From assembly GCA_950097015.1 (NCBI GenBank), contig CATNEN010000003.1:12939001-13003000 (forward strand): DNA of 64,000 bases, given 5' to 3'. The notes under the pieces were generated by a model. That model saw only the letters and a program-made list of their open reading frames with translations. It did not search any database and was not told where the DNA came from. Positions 33,101 through 44,235 of the stretch are shown here, piece by piece (the stretch's first letter is position 1; each line of letters begins with the position of its first letter). The position numbers were made by a program, and so were the translations under genes. This stretch comes from Macrostomum hystrix (Eukaryota > Platyhelminthes > Macrostomidae).

Positions 33101-36100
33101 ACCTTTGCAGACAGTGACCGTCCGCTGGTGTCCAAGAAGGTGTGCCGTAGCAGTGCGGTGGCGGACCATGTACATGATCCACCTCCTAAGATGCGAATGC
33201 GTGTGCCGCATACGTAGGGCCCTGTCAAACGCCTCGAAGAGAACGTTGTCGAAGGCCCCGTCAATATCCAGGAAGATGCTCAGGGCAAAGCCGTTCCCGA
33301 GGACGGCCTTTTCCAGAGCGTCCACCAGAGCGTGGAGAGCGCTTTCGGTGGAACGTCCCGACCGAAAGGCGTGTTGATTGCCGCTTAGTGGCATATTTTT
33401 CAGCTCCACAGAGAGGAGGCGCCAGAGCACCAATCTCTCCATCAGTTTGACCATGGTGGAGGTAAGGCTAATTGGCCGAAACGATTTAATGGAATGGTAG
33501 TCCGGGCGGCCTGGCTTGGGGATAAAAACCACCCTCGCCTCGGTCCATGCCTTCGGAACATACCCAAGCACAATGCAGGCCTTAAGGAGCTTGCAAAGAT
33601 TAGTGAGGAAGCCATGGCATTTTACCGCCTCGCGGATGAAGGCTGGTATAATGCCGTCCGGCCCCGGGGATTTGAAGGGTTTGAAAGACTGGGCTGCCTT
33701 GGTAACCCGGTCTTCAGTAATGATGGACGTCGCAAGGATATGACCTCCCTCGGTGTGATCCGGGGGGTCTGTCCCTGCTGGCACGCTGGGGAAAAAGGCT
33801 GTGAGCATAGTGTCGAGCGTTTCCCCAGGGTTCTCGGTGGGTCGGCCATCGGCCTTCCTCACCGTCGAAAGCTTGGACATGCTCCCGTGGACTTGCTCCC
33901 GTCACTCCAGATGACCTTGGTCCAGTCTCCTGGTGTCCAGCTGGCATGCTGCTTTGCCGACACAAGCGACACTTCCGGTTTTTGTCGGAGATGAATGGCT
34001 TCTTCCTAGCGATGCGGCCATGCAGTCCAGCAGCTACCAGGCGGCGGCGGACAGTCATGGGGTGCAGCTGGACATTGCAGGATACGAGCAGTTCACGGCT
34101 GATGTCCACAGCAGTGAGCCGACGGTTGGACTCAGACATTCGTCGATCCAGTCGGCGGTCAGTTTTCGGAGCCCTGCCAGGTCTTGGGGTATAGCCTGTG
34201 CTGCCAGTGCTGCTGAGGCGCCTGCATGAGTGCTTGCTGGATGCAAGTTTTCGACTTTCGCAGCTGCGTGGCCATGGCACGCTGAGAATCTCCTTGGTCA
34301 AACAGGGTCTTGATTTTCCTACAATACTCAGGCGACAGAGCTCTGCCTTTACCCATTCTAGGAATTTCAATATAATTTTTGCTTGGAGTATTGAATTTGA
34401 TGCTTTGGACTTGGAGAATCAGCAGGGCCACTTGTATAGCACATTTTAGCCGAAATAATGAAGTGGTCTTATTACTCTGTGACTTTTGAAATTCTAAAGG
34501 GAGATAAGGGACTCCAATTAAACATACTGAATAGCGACTAATTACCCAAGACATCATTAATTTAATTGTTCGATGCCATCGTTATTGATAACTGTTTAGA
34601 TTAGGATGCTTCCCCAATATGTGCAGGTTATGAAATAAAAAGTTAACTTTTTGTTAGGTGGTCTTAATTCATTGTGCGCCACTGTACATATCCTCTTCTT
34701 AAAGCTTGAGTTTCTTATAACACCTTTCAATCTTATACAATAGGCCCCTATATAATTATGTTTTTTCTTGTAGAGACGAGCGTCAATACCTGGCCAATCT
34801 AGATAGCCTGCCATCATGGGTGTTCTTTCCCGATGTTGAGCGAGCCGAATGGCTGAACTCTATCATCAAACAGGCCTGGCCGTTTGTGAAAGACTACGCT
34901 GTAGCTTTAATTAATAATCAAATCTTGCCTGGCGTTAAAGACAATCTGCCGGATATGATGAAAAGTTTTCGATTCTCCAGACTAGATTTGGGAGATATCG
35001 CTCCACGCATTGGAGGTATCAAGGTGAGCTTAAAAATGTGATACATTCAAGTAAGAAAATCTCAAAGATTTGGTTCCACGTCTCACATTTAGGAATTCTG
35101 TAAGATTCCATATTACTTGTCGCTCGATATTAGAAAGTTGTAACTAGCAAGTTTTGCCCCCCTTCGGGGAGCACTACTGGTCAGACAAAAAAATCTTGTG
35201 CAATGCAGAAGGATAAAAAACCTGAAAGCAAACAAAAACGTAAACTCATTTCGTCAGTAATAATTTCCCTGATTGCGAATATACGTTATTGCGAGTCATC
35301 GAGAATTAGAATTCTCACTAAATACAAAAATAGTCAGGCTGAGCTTGAATACATTCTGAGACATCCGGTCAGTACACCAAGAGCCCCATTGGGGCAAAAA
35401 TAACCCAAGTAACTTACGTTTGATACAAATCAGCTTAATGCTACTGAGGTACATGTGAATACTATCCCCTCAGCAATAAAAAACGAATGTCCCCCCCAGC
35501 AGCAGAGAACTAATTTCCCCCCTGCAGCAGAGAACTAATTCCCCCCAGCAGCAGAGAACTCATCCCCCCCAGCAGTAGAGAACTAATTCCCCACAGCAGC
35601 AGAGAACTAATTCTCCCCAGCAGCAGAGAGCTAATTCCCCGCCGCCCGTTTTGCCGCCCGTTGTTATACCAAGGGAGGATTTGCCACTCCCTCTAAATTT
35701 TTTTGGCAACACCCGAATGCTAACAGTGTTGGGTGGTGACTGATTGGTTGACAGACTAGGCAAGGGTGTCCTGCGGTTGAGCTGCGCCTAATATTTTGGT
35801 TTGATCAGTGAAATTGGCAAAATTCGCGTCAGGGTGTCCATAGTGGCCTAGTTCCACCTTTTGTAGCCATTGAAGGTCCAGCAGTCCGTTTAGATAAAGG
35901 TAGGTGACCACCGAAGACGGAGATGATGCAGGCACATTCGGCTGACTTGCTGATGAAATTTGAAGGCCTGGCAAGGCCGCACTGAGGCGCAGTGCTAATT
36001 CGTGTTTAGGGATGTATGAAATACTCTAGCGTTTAAGGGAAAATTCTCACCTTCGGCCAGAACCATTGAATATCTCGACGGTCTGAAGAGCTGGTGACTT

Positions 36101-39100
36101 GATTATTTTTTCAGATGATTATTCTTTTGTTTTATGTGCTTGCTCTGCTCCGCTCGGGTGCAACAAAAACACACCCCCTTGGTAGTTCTACTGTTATGTG
36201 GTCATCCACTGATCAGCAATCGTATTTTTAATCTCCCTTAGATATCCCAAAAATGTTTAAGTAATCCCAATTTTCCCCCCTCGCTATCTTCATTAACCAG
36301 GTGTACACAGGCGACAGCATTCGCCGCTCCGAGATAGTGATTGACGTTGATTTAATCTACTACGGCGACGCCAACATTGAATTGAAATGGAGCGGCGTCA
36401 AAGCCGGCATTAAGAGCGTCGAACTGCGCGGCACTGTTCGCGTTGTGATCTCGCCGCTAATTCCTAGAATACCCATCGCCGCCTGCGTCTCCGTCACCTT
36501 TCTATCCGTGCCCTATTTGAACTTTGATCTAACCAATTTGGGCAACGTGTTAGACTTGCCCGGATTGCGTCAGATCCTAGTGAAAGTGGTCACCGATCAG
36601 ATTAGTGCGCTAATTGTTGTACCGAAACGACTGGTGATACCGTTAGTTAGCGATCTGGATTTGAGCACTATGCGATGGCCGCTTCCGCAGGGTGTTCTGC
36701 GATTTGAGGCCAGTTCTACTTACTGTCTTTTTTACTGTATCGCTTTTTACATTTTTTATAGTGGAGTACATAATTGTTAACTCCTACTAAAAGCAGGACA
36801 GATAACAGGGGGGTGAGTCGCAGAGCGTTCTAACGCGTTTTCCTCTCGTACCAATGTCCTTGAGCTCGATTCTGCGGCGAGGCAACGAGGCGTGGTCTAT
36901 AATAATTTAATAATTTAATAATAATTGCTGGAGGGCTGCGGGCGCATCATTTGGTGACACTAGACCCGCAGCCAGCAAGGAGGCAATTCGGCCTATTTCG
37001 CTGACTCCTGAGCACACACTCACACAGGTGTGTACATCTGTCCTGTGCCTTGGAATAAATTGCAAGACAAGCCTACAAGCGTTCTCACCGCGGCTGTGCC
37101 TTAATTTAATGGGGCCTCGTCTCGTCGCTGTGCCACTCACCCCCTGGCTGAGGGGTCTACTATCACCAATTAATCTATAATGTTCCAGAGCCCGCAGGTT
37201 AATAAAATAATAATAATCAACTCTTAGCCAATACACACAATGTCCTTCAGGTGGTTGAGGCTCGCGACCTGAAGCGCAGTGACGTTGCCCTATTTAGCTC
37301 GGGCAAATCGGATCCATACGCCGTTGTGTCTGTTGGATCGAAAAAATTTACCACCAAAGTGATCGCCAATTCTTTGAATCCAATTTGGAATGCCACGTTT
37401 GAAGCTGCTGTTGATGTACAGCAAGGCCAGTTGATGGAGATTGAACTGTTTGACGAAGATCCCGGCTCTAAAGATGATCCACTGGGCTCGGCTAAAGTTG
37501 ATCTCGGAAGCGTTGCCAGCGAGGGCCTATTGGATACTTGGCTGCGCTTGGAGGATGTGGATACGGGATCTGTTAGGCTGAGACTGCTCTGGGCCAATCT
37601 GCTTGATGCGGCCGTGTTCCAGGTAAGTATTGTTTTGCTTTTTTGTACGTTTTTAGTTAGTACGTATGAGTACTAAGTGTTGTAACGTTTCTAGTTTGTT
37701 CCTATGCAGGTTTTTAGAGCTTAAAGATTTGTAGAGGTGCTAGCTTTGTACAGGAATGGGTATTGTGTAAGGATTGTAGCTTTGTACAGGTACTAGCTTT
37801 GTACAGGTACTAGCTTTGTACAGGTACTAGCTTTGTACAGGTACTAGCTTTGTTCAGGTACTAGCTTTGTTCAGGTACTAGCTTTGTACAGGTACTAGCT
37901 TTGTACAGGAATGGGTATTGTGTAAGGATTGTAGTTTTGTACAGGTACTAGCTTTGTTCAGGTACTAGCTTTGTACAGGTACTAGCTTTGTTCAGGTACT
38001 AGCTTTGTACAGGTACTAGCTTTGTACAGGTACTAGCTTTGTTCAGGTACTAGCTTTGTACAGGTACTAGCTTTGTTCAGGCACTAGCTTTGTACAGGTA
38101 CTAGCTTTGTACAGGTACTAGCTTTGTTCAGGTACTAGCTTTGTACAGGTACTAGCTTTGTACAGGTACTAGCTTTTTTATAGCTTGCATTAGTTTTAAT
38201 AAGTATTTTTAGTATTTTAGATTTAGTACACATAAGTACAGATACAGTTTTTTTCACAGGTAATAATTATTGAATTGTCGCTAATTCAATCATATATACT
38301 GTACTTTTGTTTAAACCGTACCCTATACCCGTACTACTAGCCAAATTGTATAGGAATCTGCGTGGTTTAATGCTTTTTAGTACTTAATTTTTTTAATTCA
38401 TCTAAATTTTTCAGAGGATTTTTTTACTGATTTGTCTGGTTTGCACAGATTTGTCTTTTAATATATACATTCTAGATTTATCTACAATTTTATTTCAGTC
38501 TCCAAGCAAGAGAGTAGGCGGCAGTGGAGCCTACAGCCGCGCCTTCTTGTACGTCGGCGTGGACAGTTGCCGCTCTTTGCCGACAGTGAAGGGCGGCCAA
38601 GAGCCTTCTGCTCTGGTGTGTTAACTTTTGCTTCAATATAGACTTACAGCCCTCCGCAGCTCAAATGTACATTCACTTTCTTAACCTCCTCACTCACCCT
38701 CTGCCCCCATGTACATGCGCTCTGGACCAACCCCCTTTTTCACCCTCTACCCTCAATGTACACTCGTTCTTGACCAACCCCTTTTTTACTCTCTACCCCC
38801 AATGTACACTCGCTCTCAACCAATCCCTTCACTCAAACGTACATTCACTCTCGACTAACCCTCACCCGGTGCTATTAATAAAGTCGGTTTTGACCGACTA
38901 CCCCACAAACGGTCCAAGTGTACGGGCCGTACATTGAATCACAACCAAAATCTAATAAATTTCCCCAGGTGGAGGTCTGCATCGTTGGCGGCGGCGGCGG
39001 CGGCGGTGGGAGCAGCGGCGGCGGCGAACCTCAGCGCACAGCCATTGTAGAGGAGTCGCCGAATCCCATCTTCGAATCGCCTTTTCATTTCTTTGTCTCC

Positions 39101-40344
39101 GAGCCGTCGATTGAAAGCGTCCAGTTGACTGTCCTGCACAGGGGGCAGCAGCGACTGGGTCAGCTGCAGATTCCGCTGCGCTATCTGCTCAAGGAGACTG
39201 GAATGCAGCTCACCCGAGCTTGGGATCTGGATACGGGCAGCGGCGCCCGCTCCCAGGTCAACTATGATAATGAATGTGGTGATTCTCCCTATTCCCTAAT
39301 CCTCAGTGTTAGATAATGGGGAAGATTCTCCCTAATCCTTAATCGCCACTGTTAGATAATGAAAAGATTCTCCCTAATTCCTAATCTCCACTGTTAGATA
39401 ATGGGAAGATTCTCCCTAATTTCTAATCTCCACTGATAGATAATGAGAAGATTCTCCCTAATCCCAAATCCCCACTCTTAGATGATGGGAAGATTCTCCC
39501 TAATTCCTTATCTCCACTGTTGGATAGTTGGAAGATTCTCCTTAATACCCAATCCCCACTGTTAGATTGGTGTAATTTCTCATCCAATTCTCCCATCGAA
39601 TTCCATACGCAGATCATTCTAAACCTGGCTCTGCGCGCGATTGTCGAAGGCAAAGCCCAGGCCCCAGCCGAGGTTCCTGTTCAACCAAAGGAGCCGGCAG
39701 TTGTGGAAGAGCCTCCAGTGATCAGCTCAAAGGCTGCCGCTACATCTGCGGCTGCTCCAGCGGCATCGTCTGTGCCATCAGATGCGCCTGCCTTAGCTAC
39801 TCAGGACAGTCCCATTGGTGTGAGACAGAGAAAGACTATCGCATCGGCCAACAATAGTGAACTGCAGCAACAGTCGGTGTCTTCTATGTCGGCAGCTTCA
39901 ACAATGTCACCCGGCGCTGTTGGTCGGGTGCAGGTGACACTGCGCTATAGTCAGACTCGCCAGTGCCTGGTGATTGTGTGCCATCGCGCCGAATTGAATC
40001 AGCCAACTGACAATGAGTCAATTGGCGATGTCTATGCTAAGCTGTACATCGAATCTAGCAATGGGAAAATTGTGTCTAAAAAGCAGAAGACAAAAACTAT
40101 GAAATCTACTAGGCAGCCAGTCTACGATGAGTCGTTTGAGTTTGCACTGGACGAATCGGAATTGTCTAACAGCTCACTGTGGCTACTGATACAGAGGCCG
40201 TCTCCAAGCAAGCTAATTGTTAGTAGGAGCAGTCGCAATGTAATTGGCGCCGTAAAGATTTCGTTAATGGATTTTTTGCAAAAGCAGAATGCCACAATTT
40301 GGTACGATTTGGGGCCGTATTCTGCGGCTAGTGCTGACTATTAA
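30128..40344 (+). CDS. Esyt: Extended synaptotagmin (E-Syt), 7 exons, 797 aa, proximal C2C isoform
   Basis: Tethers ER to plasma membrane and moves lipids between them. Exons: 30128-30354, 34774-35023, 36301-36708, 37251-37622, 38499-38615, 38969-39256, 39613-40344; total 2394 bp, all phases close. The N-terminal hydrophobic hairpin (about residues 22-60) is followed by LPSWVFFPDVERAEWLN, the start of the SMP lipid-binding domain, which runs through exon 3 to WPLPQGVLRF. C2A (exon 4) has GKSDPYAVVSVG and an acidic loop DEDPGSKDD, so Ca2+ binding is likely. C2B (exons 5-6) has a Gly-rich insertion and lacks a clear acidic set. Exon 7 carries the last C2B strand, an Ala/Pro linker and C2C ending TIWYDL. 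C2C has VYAKL in place of DPYVKL, suggesting a Ca2+-independent domain. Intron 3 would use a GC donor (GAG|GCCAGT). An alternative last exon lies at 44161. Confidence 0.93.
30621..34684 (-). pseudogene. Tc1/mariner transposase pseudogene, split by a LINE
   Basis: The N-terminal part lies at 34356-33904: start MGKGRALSPEYCRKIKTLF, helix-turn-helix region, TVRRRLVAAGLHGRIARKKP, then WTKVIWSDGSK with the first catalytic Asp, across at least two frames. The C-terminal part is at 31191-30640: KHGGGSVGCGVGG, WQFQQDNDPKD, an in-frame stop, then WPAHSPDLNPIENLW and SMPRRCHAVM. The expected DNDPKH is DNDPKD. The right end is CAGTGGCGCACAATG next to TA at 34684; no matching left end is visible. Dead: frameshifts, a stop and an inserted LINE. 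Lies in E-Syt intron 1. Confidence 0.88.
31192..33890 (-). mobile_element. 5'-truncated LINE: reverse transcriptase plus RNase H, 857-codon open frame
   Basis: One uninterrupted frame (33880-31307). Reverse transcriptase motifs: FKSPGPDGI, FRPISLTSTMVKLMERLV, FLDIDGAFD, GCPQGGVLSPVLWN, KVGYADD. Then RNase H: CYTDGSMKDGSAGFGV, NEVLAI, HSDSQAALQAL, WIPGHAGFPGNELADHLA, and a C-terminal Cys/His segment (CPFC.LEDEDALHFVCHC). This order is typical of the Jockey/I group of non-LTR elements. No endonuclease domain: it is 5' truncated at 33890. A perfect 13-bp duplication ACTTGCTCCCGTC flanks it (31179-31191 and 33891-33903). The open frame and perfect duplication imply a recent insertion. Confidence 0.93.
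35470..35645. repeat. Short minisatellite, ~24-bp unit, E-Syt intron 2
   Basis: Unit CCCAGCAGCAGAGAACTAAT plus a C run, about 7 copies. Contains ACTAAT, branch-point-like. Confidence 0.88.
36811..37142. mobile_element. SINE-1 inverted pair, E-Syt intron 3
   Basis: 36811-36888 is a plus-strand tRNA-like head (GGGTGAGTCGCAGAGCG, B box GAGCTCGATTC). 36905-37142 is a minus-strand copy with its ATAATAATT tail abutting, ending CTGTGCCACTCACCCC. The transcribed intron could therefore fold into a long hairpin from the two heads. Confidence 0.78.
37725..38175. repeat. Minisatellite, 17-bp unit, E-Syt intron 4
   Basis: Unit GTACTAGCTTTGTACAG, about 25 copies, with a TTCAG variant. A longer segment, GAATGGGTATTGTGTAAGGA, appears twice (about 37755 and 37910). 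Each unit junction reads TTTGTACAG|GTACTA, an acceptor-like word directly followed by a donor-like word. Confidence 0.96.
38655..38880. repeat. Degenerate tandem repeat, E-Syt intron 5
   Basis: Loose units of roughly 45-50 bases sharing AATGTACACTCGCTCTCAAC and CAACCC. An old or low-copy array. Confidence 0.6.
39285..39570. repeat. Minisatellite, 42-bp unit, E-Syt intron 6
   Basis: Unit contains GATTCTCCCTAATTCCTAAT and CTCCACTGTTAGATAATGGG, about 6 copies. It starts about 30 bases after the exon 6 donor. CCTAAT plus CTGTTAG in each unit resembles a branch point and acceptor. Confidence 0.92.
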
Positions 40345-40439
40345 TTAATGACCTTGACTTATTTAACCTAATCCAATGAGACTAAAACCTGATGTAAGAG
40401 GCCAATGAAAATGTGCTCAATAGTGACGTCATAGTTAAA

Positions 40440-41190
40440 CCCAATTATCCCTATGATCTATTAATCCTATGATCTAGTATCCCTATGATCTATGGCTGTG
40501 ATCTATAATCCCAATCTAGTATCCCTATGATCTAGTATCCCTATGATCTATGGCTGTGATCCATAATCCCAATCTAGTATCCCTATGATCTAGTATCCCT
40601 ATGATCTATGGCTGTGATCTATAATCCCAATCTAGTATCCCTATGATCTAGTATCCCTATGATCTAGTATCCAAATGATCTAGTATCCAAATGATCTAGT
40701 ATCCATATGATCTATGGCTGTGATCTATAATCCCAATCTAGTATCCCTATGATCTAGTATCCCTATGATCTAGTATCCAAATGATCTAGTATCCATATGA
40801 TCTAGTATCCATATGATCTACTAGTATCCATATGATCTAGTATCCATATGATCTAGTATCCATATGATCTAGTATCCATATGATCTAGTATCCATATGAT
40901 CTAGTATCCATATGATCTAGTATCCCTATGATCCAGTATCCCTATGATCTAGTATCCATATGATCTAGTATCCCTATGATCTAGTATCCCTATGATCTAG
41001 TATCCATATGATCTAGTATCCCTATGATCTAGTATCCCTATGATCTAGTATCCCTATGATCTAGTATCCCTATGATCTAGTATCCATATGATCTAGTATC
41101 CATATGATCTAGTATCCATATGATCTAGTATCCATATGATCTAGTATCCATATCATCTAGTATCACTATGACCTAGTATCCCTATGAGAT
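40440..41190. repeat. Minisatellite, 16-bp unit, after E-Syt exon 7
   Basis: Unit CTAGTATCCCTATGAT with CCATATGAT and CCAAATGAT variants, plus a higher-order insert TATGGCTGTGATCTATAATC in the first third. About 45 copies. It lies in the 3' region of the proximal isoform, or in the intron leading to the distal last exon. Confidence 0.96.
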
Positions 41191-41671
41191 ACTATTATAA
41201 TATTATCTACTAGATCATAGGGATCATAGCTCGTGCCAGATCTAGTTCCAGATCAAAATGTTTATCTGCAGATTACTCCACTGTCGCTGTTTAAAGAAAA
41301 ATTTCAATCAACTATTGCTATGAAAAATTAATTTATTAAAATCTCTATATAGTAGTTCTTACATACAGCTGTGTCTGTATTCGTTTATTGGCTAAATCTT
41401 TTTTAACAGCTTTTTCTTTTACATCTCTTTATTTTGGATTTTAAGAATCTTTTATCGGCTTGTGAAACTTATTGCGAATGAATATTTTTATTTCCTTTTT
41501 TATTCTTTTTATACTCTTTATACAAATTTATTTAACAAAGGTCTGTTATGCTTTAGTTCGACTTTTTATATTGCTAAGAAATAATGCACTTTATCGGGAT
41601 TAGTGGAAAAAGAGGAACTGTTAAATCTCGATTGGGATTACTAAGTAAATAAAAATTATATTCGCAAGTAA
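41191..41671. other. AT-rich unassigned sequence
   Basis: No exon seen. An AATAAA at about 41648 could serve the proximal E-Syt isoform but is distant (1.3 kb) from its stop. Confidence 0.35.
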
Positions 41672-41880
41672 GCAGCTCTATATAGAGGGCAAGTGGCAGC
41701 ACCGAGGTCCTGAGCTCGATTCCGCGGCAAGTCTAGATTTATTCAAGGCCGCAGCATTGTAGGGGCTTGTCGTGCAATTTACGCCCTTGAGGGCCAACCA
41801 GCAAGGCACAGTGAGTGTACACTGCCTGAGGATGATAAAGTCAGGGGGGCAGATGTACACACCTGTGTGAGTGCTCAAAC
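41672..41880 (+). mobile_element. SINE-1 copy, partial
   Basis: GGCAAGTGGCAGCACC head with a damaged A box, GAGCTCGATTCCGCGGC B box, then GGCACAGTGAGTGTACACTG and GATGTACACACCTGTGTGAG as in the other copies, plus orientation. The tail is missing. Confidence 0.78.
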
Positions 41881-42384
41881 TCGCCGCGGACTGAAAATGC
41901 CAAAACCCTGACAGCCACGTACTGTTTTCCGTTTTCTCAATGCTGTAAAGTAATAGTCTTTAAATAATTACTGTTTTTAACTGTCTTTACTCATAGCCTA
42001 TTGGATATATATTTTTCTAAAATTTTACTATGTCAAATCTTTTATTTTCCTGTTTTATCATTGTTCCATCGGCCTTCTCTTGTCTAGCTGAAAGCGTTTT
42101 TTGTTACGTTTTTACGTAAAAAATTATGATATAAAAGCTTTTTTAGAAAGCTGTTTTGTTGCTTTTTATCTTGCTGTCCGTTTTTGCTGAAGTTTAATTA
42201 AACATATCAACCGTTTTTAACTGTTTTTCTTTTTATTCTGGTAAATAGAATAGATAGTAATAGTAGAGTAATTTTTAACGTACTTCTCAAAGTTTTCATT
42301 TGGCTGAGGCGATGCATATTTTTTAAGTTCATTTTCTTCTTTTAGAAAGATAAAGAAGACACTTCTTTTAGTAAGTCTTACTTG

Positions 42385-43020
42385 TCGCCCTTAATTATTC
42401 TACCCCCTGACTTCCCCAACCACAGATCTTCCTCTCCCCCACATCCACTACCCCCAAATCTTCCTCTCCCCACTTCCTCTGCCCCACATCTTCCTCTCCC
42501 CCACTTCCTCTGCCCCACATCTTACTCTTCTCTCACTTCCTCTACCCCCAAATCTTCCTCTCCCCCACTTCCTCTGCCCCCACATCTTCCTTTCCCCACT
42601 TCCTCTACCCCACATCTTCCACTCCCCCACTTCCTCTGCCCCCACATATTCCTCTTCCCCACTTCCTCTACCCCACATCTTCCTCTTCCCCCACATCCTC
42701 TACCCCCAAATCTTCCTCTCCCCCCACTTCCTCTACCCCCAAATCTTCCTCTCCCTAACTTCCTCTGCCCCCACATATTCCACTCCCCCACTTCCTCTAC
42801 CCCACATCTTCCACTCCCCCACTTCCTCTACCCCACATCTTCCTCTCCCCCACTTCCTCTACCCCACATCTTCCTCTCCCCCACTTTCTCTACCCCACAT
42901 CTTACTCTCCCCCACTTCCTCTACCCCACATCTTCCTCTCCCTCACTTCCTCTGCCCCACATCTTCCTTTCCCCACTTCCCCTACCCCCAAGTCCGCCTT
43001 TCCCAATTTATTCCCAGCCT
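42385..43020. repeat. CT-rich minisatellite, ~32-bp unit
   Basis: Units of CACTTCCTCTACCCCACATC and TTCCTCTCCCC, imperfect, about 20 copies. A long polypyrimidine tract on the transcribed strand of E-Syt. Confidence 0.92.
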
Positions 43021-43379
43021 TCACTGCTGTGAACTTTACTGCTGAATTATCGCTTTCTAGTTTCTCTTTGTATTGATTTTTATAAACGTGGTGCTTTAGT
43101 TTTTAATATTTAAATTTTCTTTGCATCGAAAATCATATATTAGATTCTTTGTGCTAACTAACATTTCCAAGTTTTTGGTATTTTAGTTATTTTTAATGCT
43201 AAGATAATCTGATTAAGTTACTTGGTTTTGTGTTCTTTGCGGTGACTGTTTCTTTATCGTAAAATATATATCTGAATCTTCAGATGATATCTTTTCGTGG
43301 CTGACTTTTCTTCACTTATTTACCGAAACTAAGTATTTTGTTTCTAGTGCAAACTAAACGATCTCATTCTTCCGTTCTA

Positions 43380-44035
43380 TACATTCACCTGTCTGAGGTA
43401 TTCATCTGTTATAGATGTTCACCTGTTCTAGTTATTCACCTTTTCTAGTTTTTCACCTGTTCTAGTTATTCACCTGTTCTAGTTATTCACCTTTTCTAGT
43501 TTTTCACCTGTTCTAGTTATTCACCTGTTCTAGTTATTCACCTGTTCTAGTTATTCACCTGTTCTAGTTATTCACCTGTTCTAGTATTCACCTGTTCTAG
43601 TTATTCACCTGTTCTAGTTATTCACCTGTTCTAGTTATTCACCTGTTCTAGTATTCACCTGTTCTAGTTATTCACCTGTTCTAGTTATTCACCTTTTCTA
43701 GTTTTTCACCTGTTCTAGTTATTCACCTGTTCTAGTTATTCACATTTTCTAGTTATTCACCTGTTCTAGTTATTCACCTGTTCTAGTATTCACCTGTTCT
43801 AGTTATTCACCTGTTCTAGTTATTCACCTTTTCTAGTTTTTCACATGTTCTAGTTATCACATGTTCTAGTTATTCACCTGTTCTAGTTATTCACATGTTC
43901 TAGTTTTTCACATGTTCTAGTTATCACATGTTCTAGTTATTCACCTGTTCTAGTTATTCACCTGTTCTAGTTATTCACCTGTTCTAGTTATTCACCTGTT
44001 CTAGTTATTCACCTGTCCTAGAGTTTCACCTTTTA
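43380..44035. repeat. Minisatellite, 17-bp unit, before distal E-Syt exon
   Basis: Unit TTATTCACCTGTTCTAG, about 38 copies, variants CTTTTCTAG and CATGTTCTAG. Every unit ends in a pyrimidine-rich word followed by TAG, acceptor-like. It stops about 125 bases before the true acceptor at 44160. Confidence 0.95.
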
Positions 44036-44160
44036 TTAAAATAAACTATTTTAGCTATTCACCTGTTGTAGATATTCATCAGTCCTAGATATTCACATAT
44101 TTCTTTATTTTTCTTTGTTAAACCGTGTCTAAAAAGTTTTTAAAAAATAATATCTTTCAG

Positions 44161-44192
44161 GATCAGCCAGGCAATCAGGAACAAGAGCTGCA

Positions 44193-44235
<43 letters not shown>

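Noticed and set aside
31451-33994. Many plus-strand frames of 90-190 codons opposite the LINE
   Set aside because: Antisense shadows of a GC-rich reverse transcriptase frame; none shows a domain.
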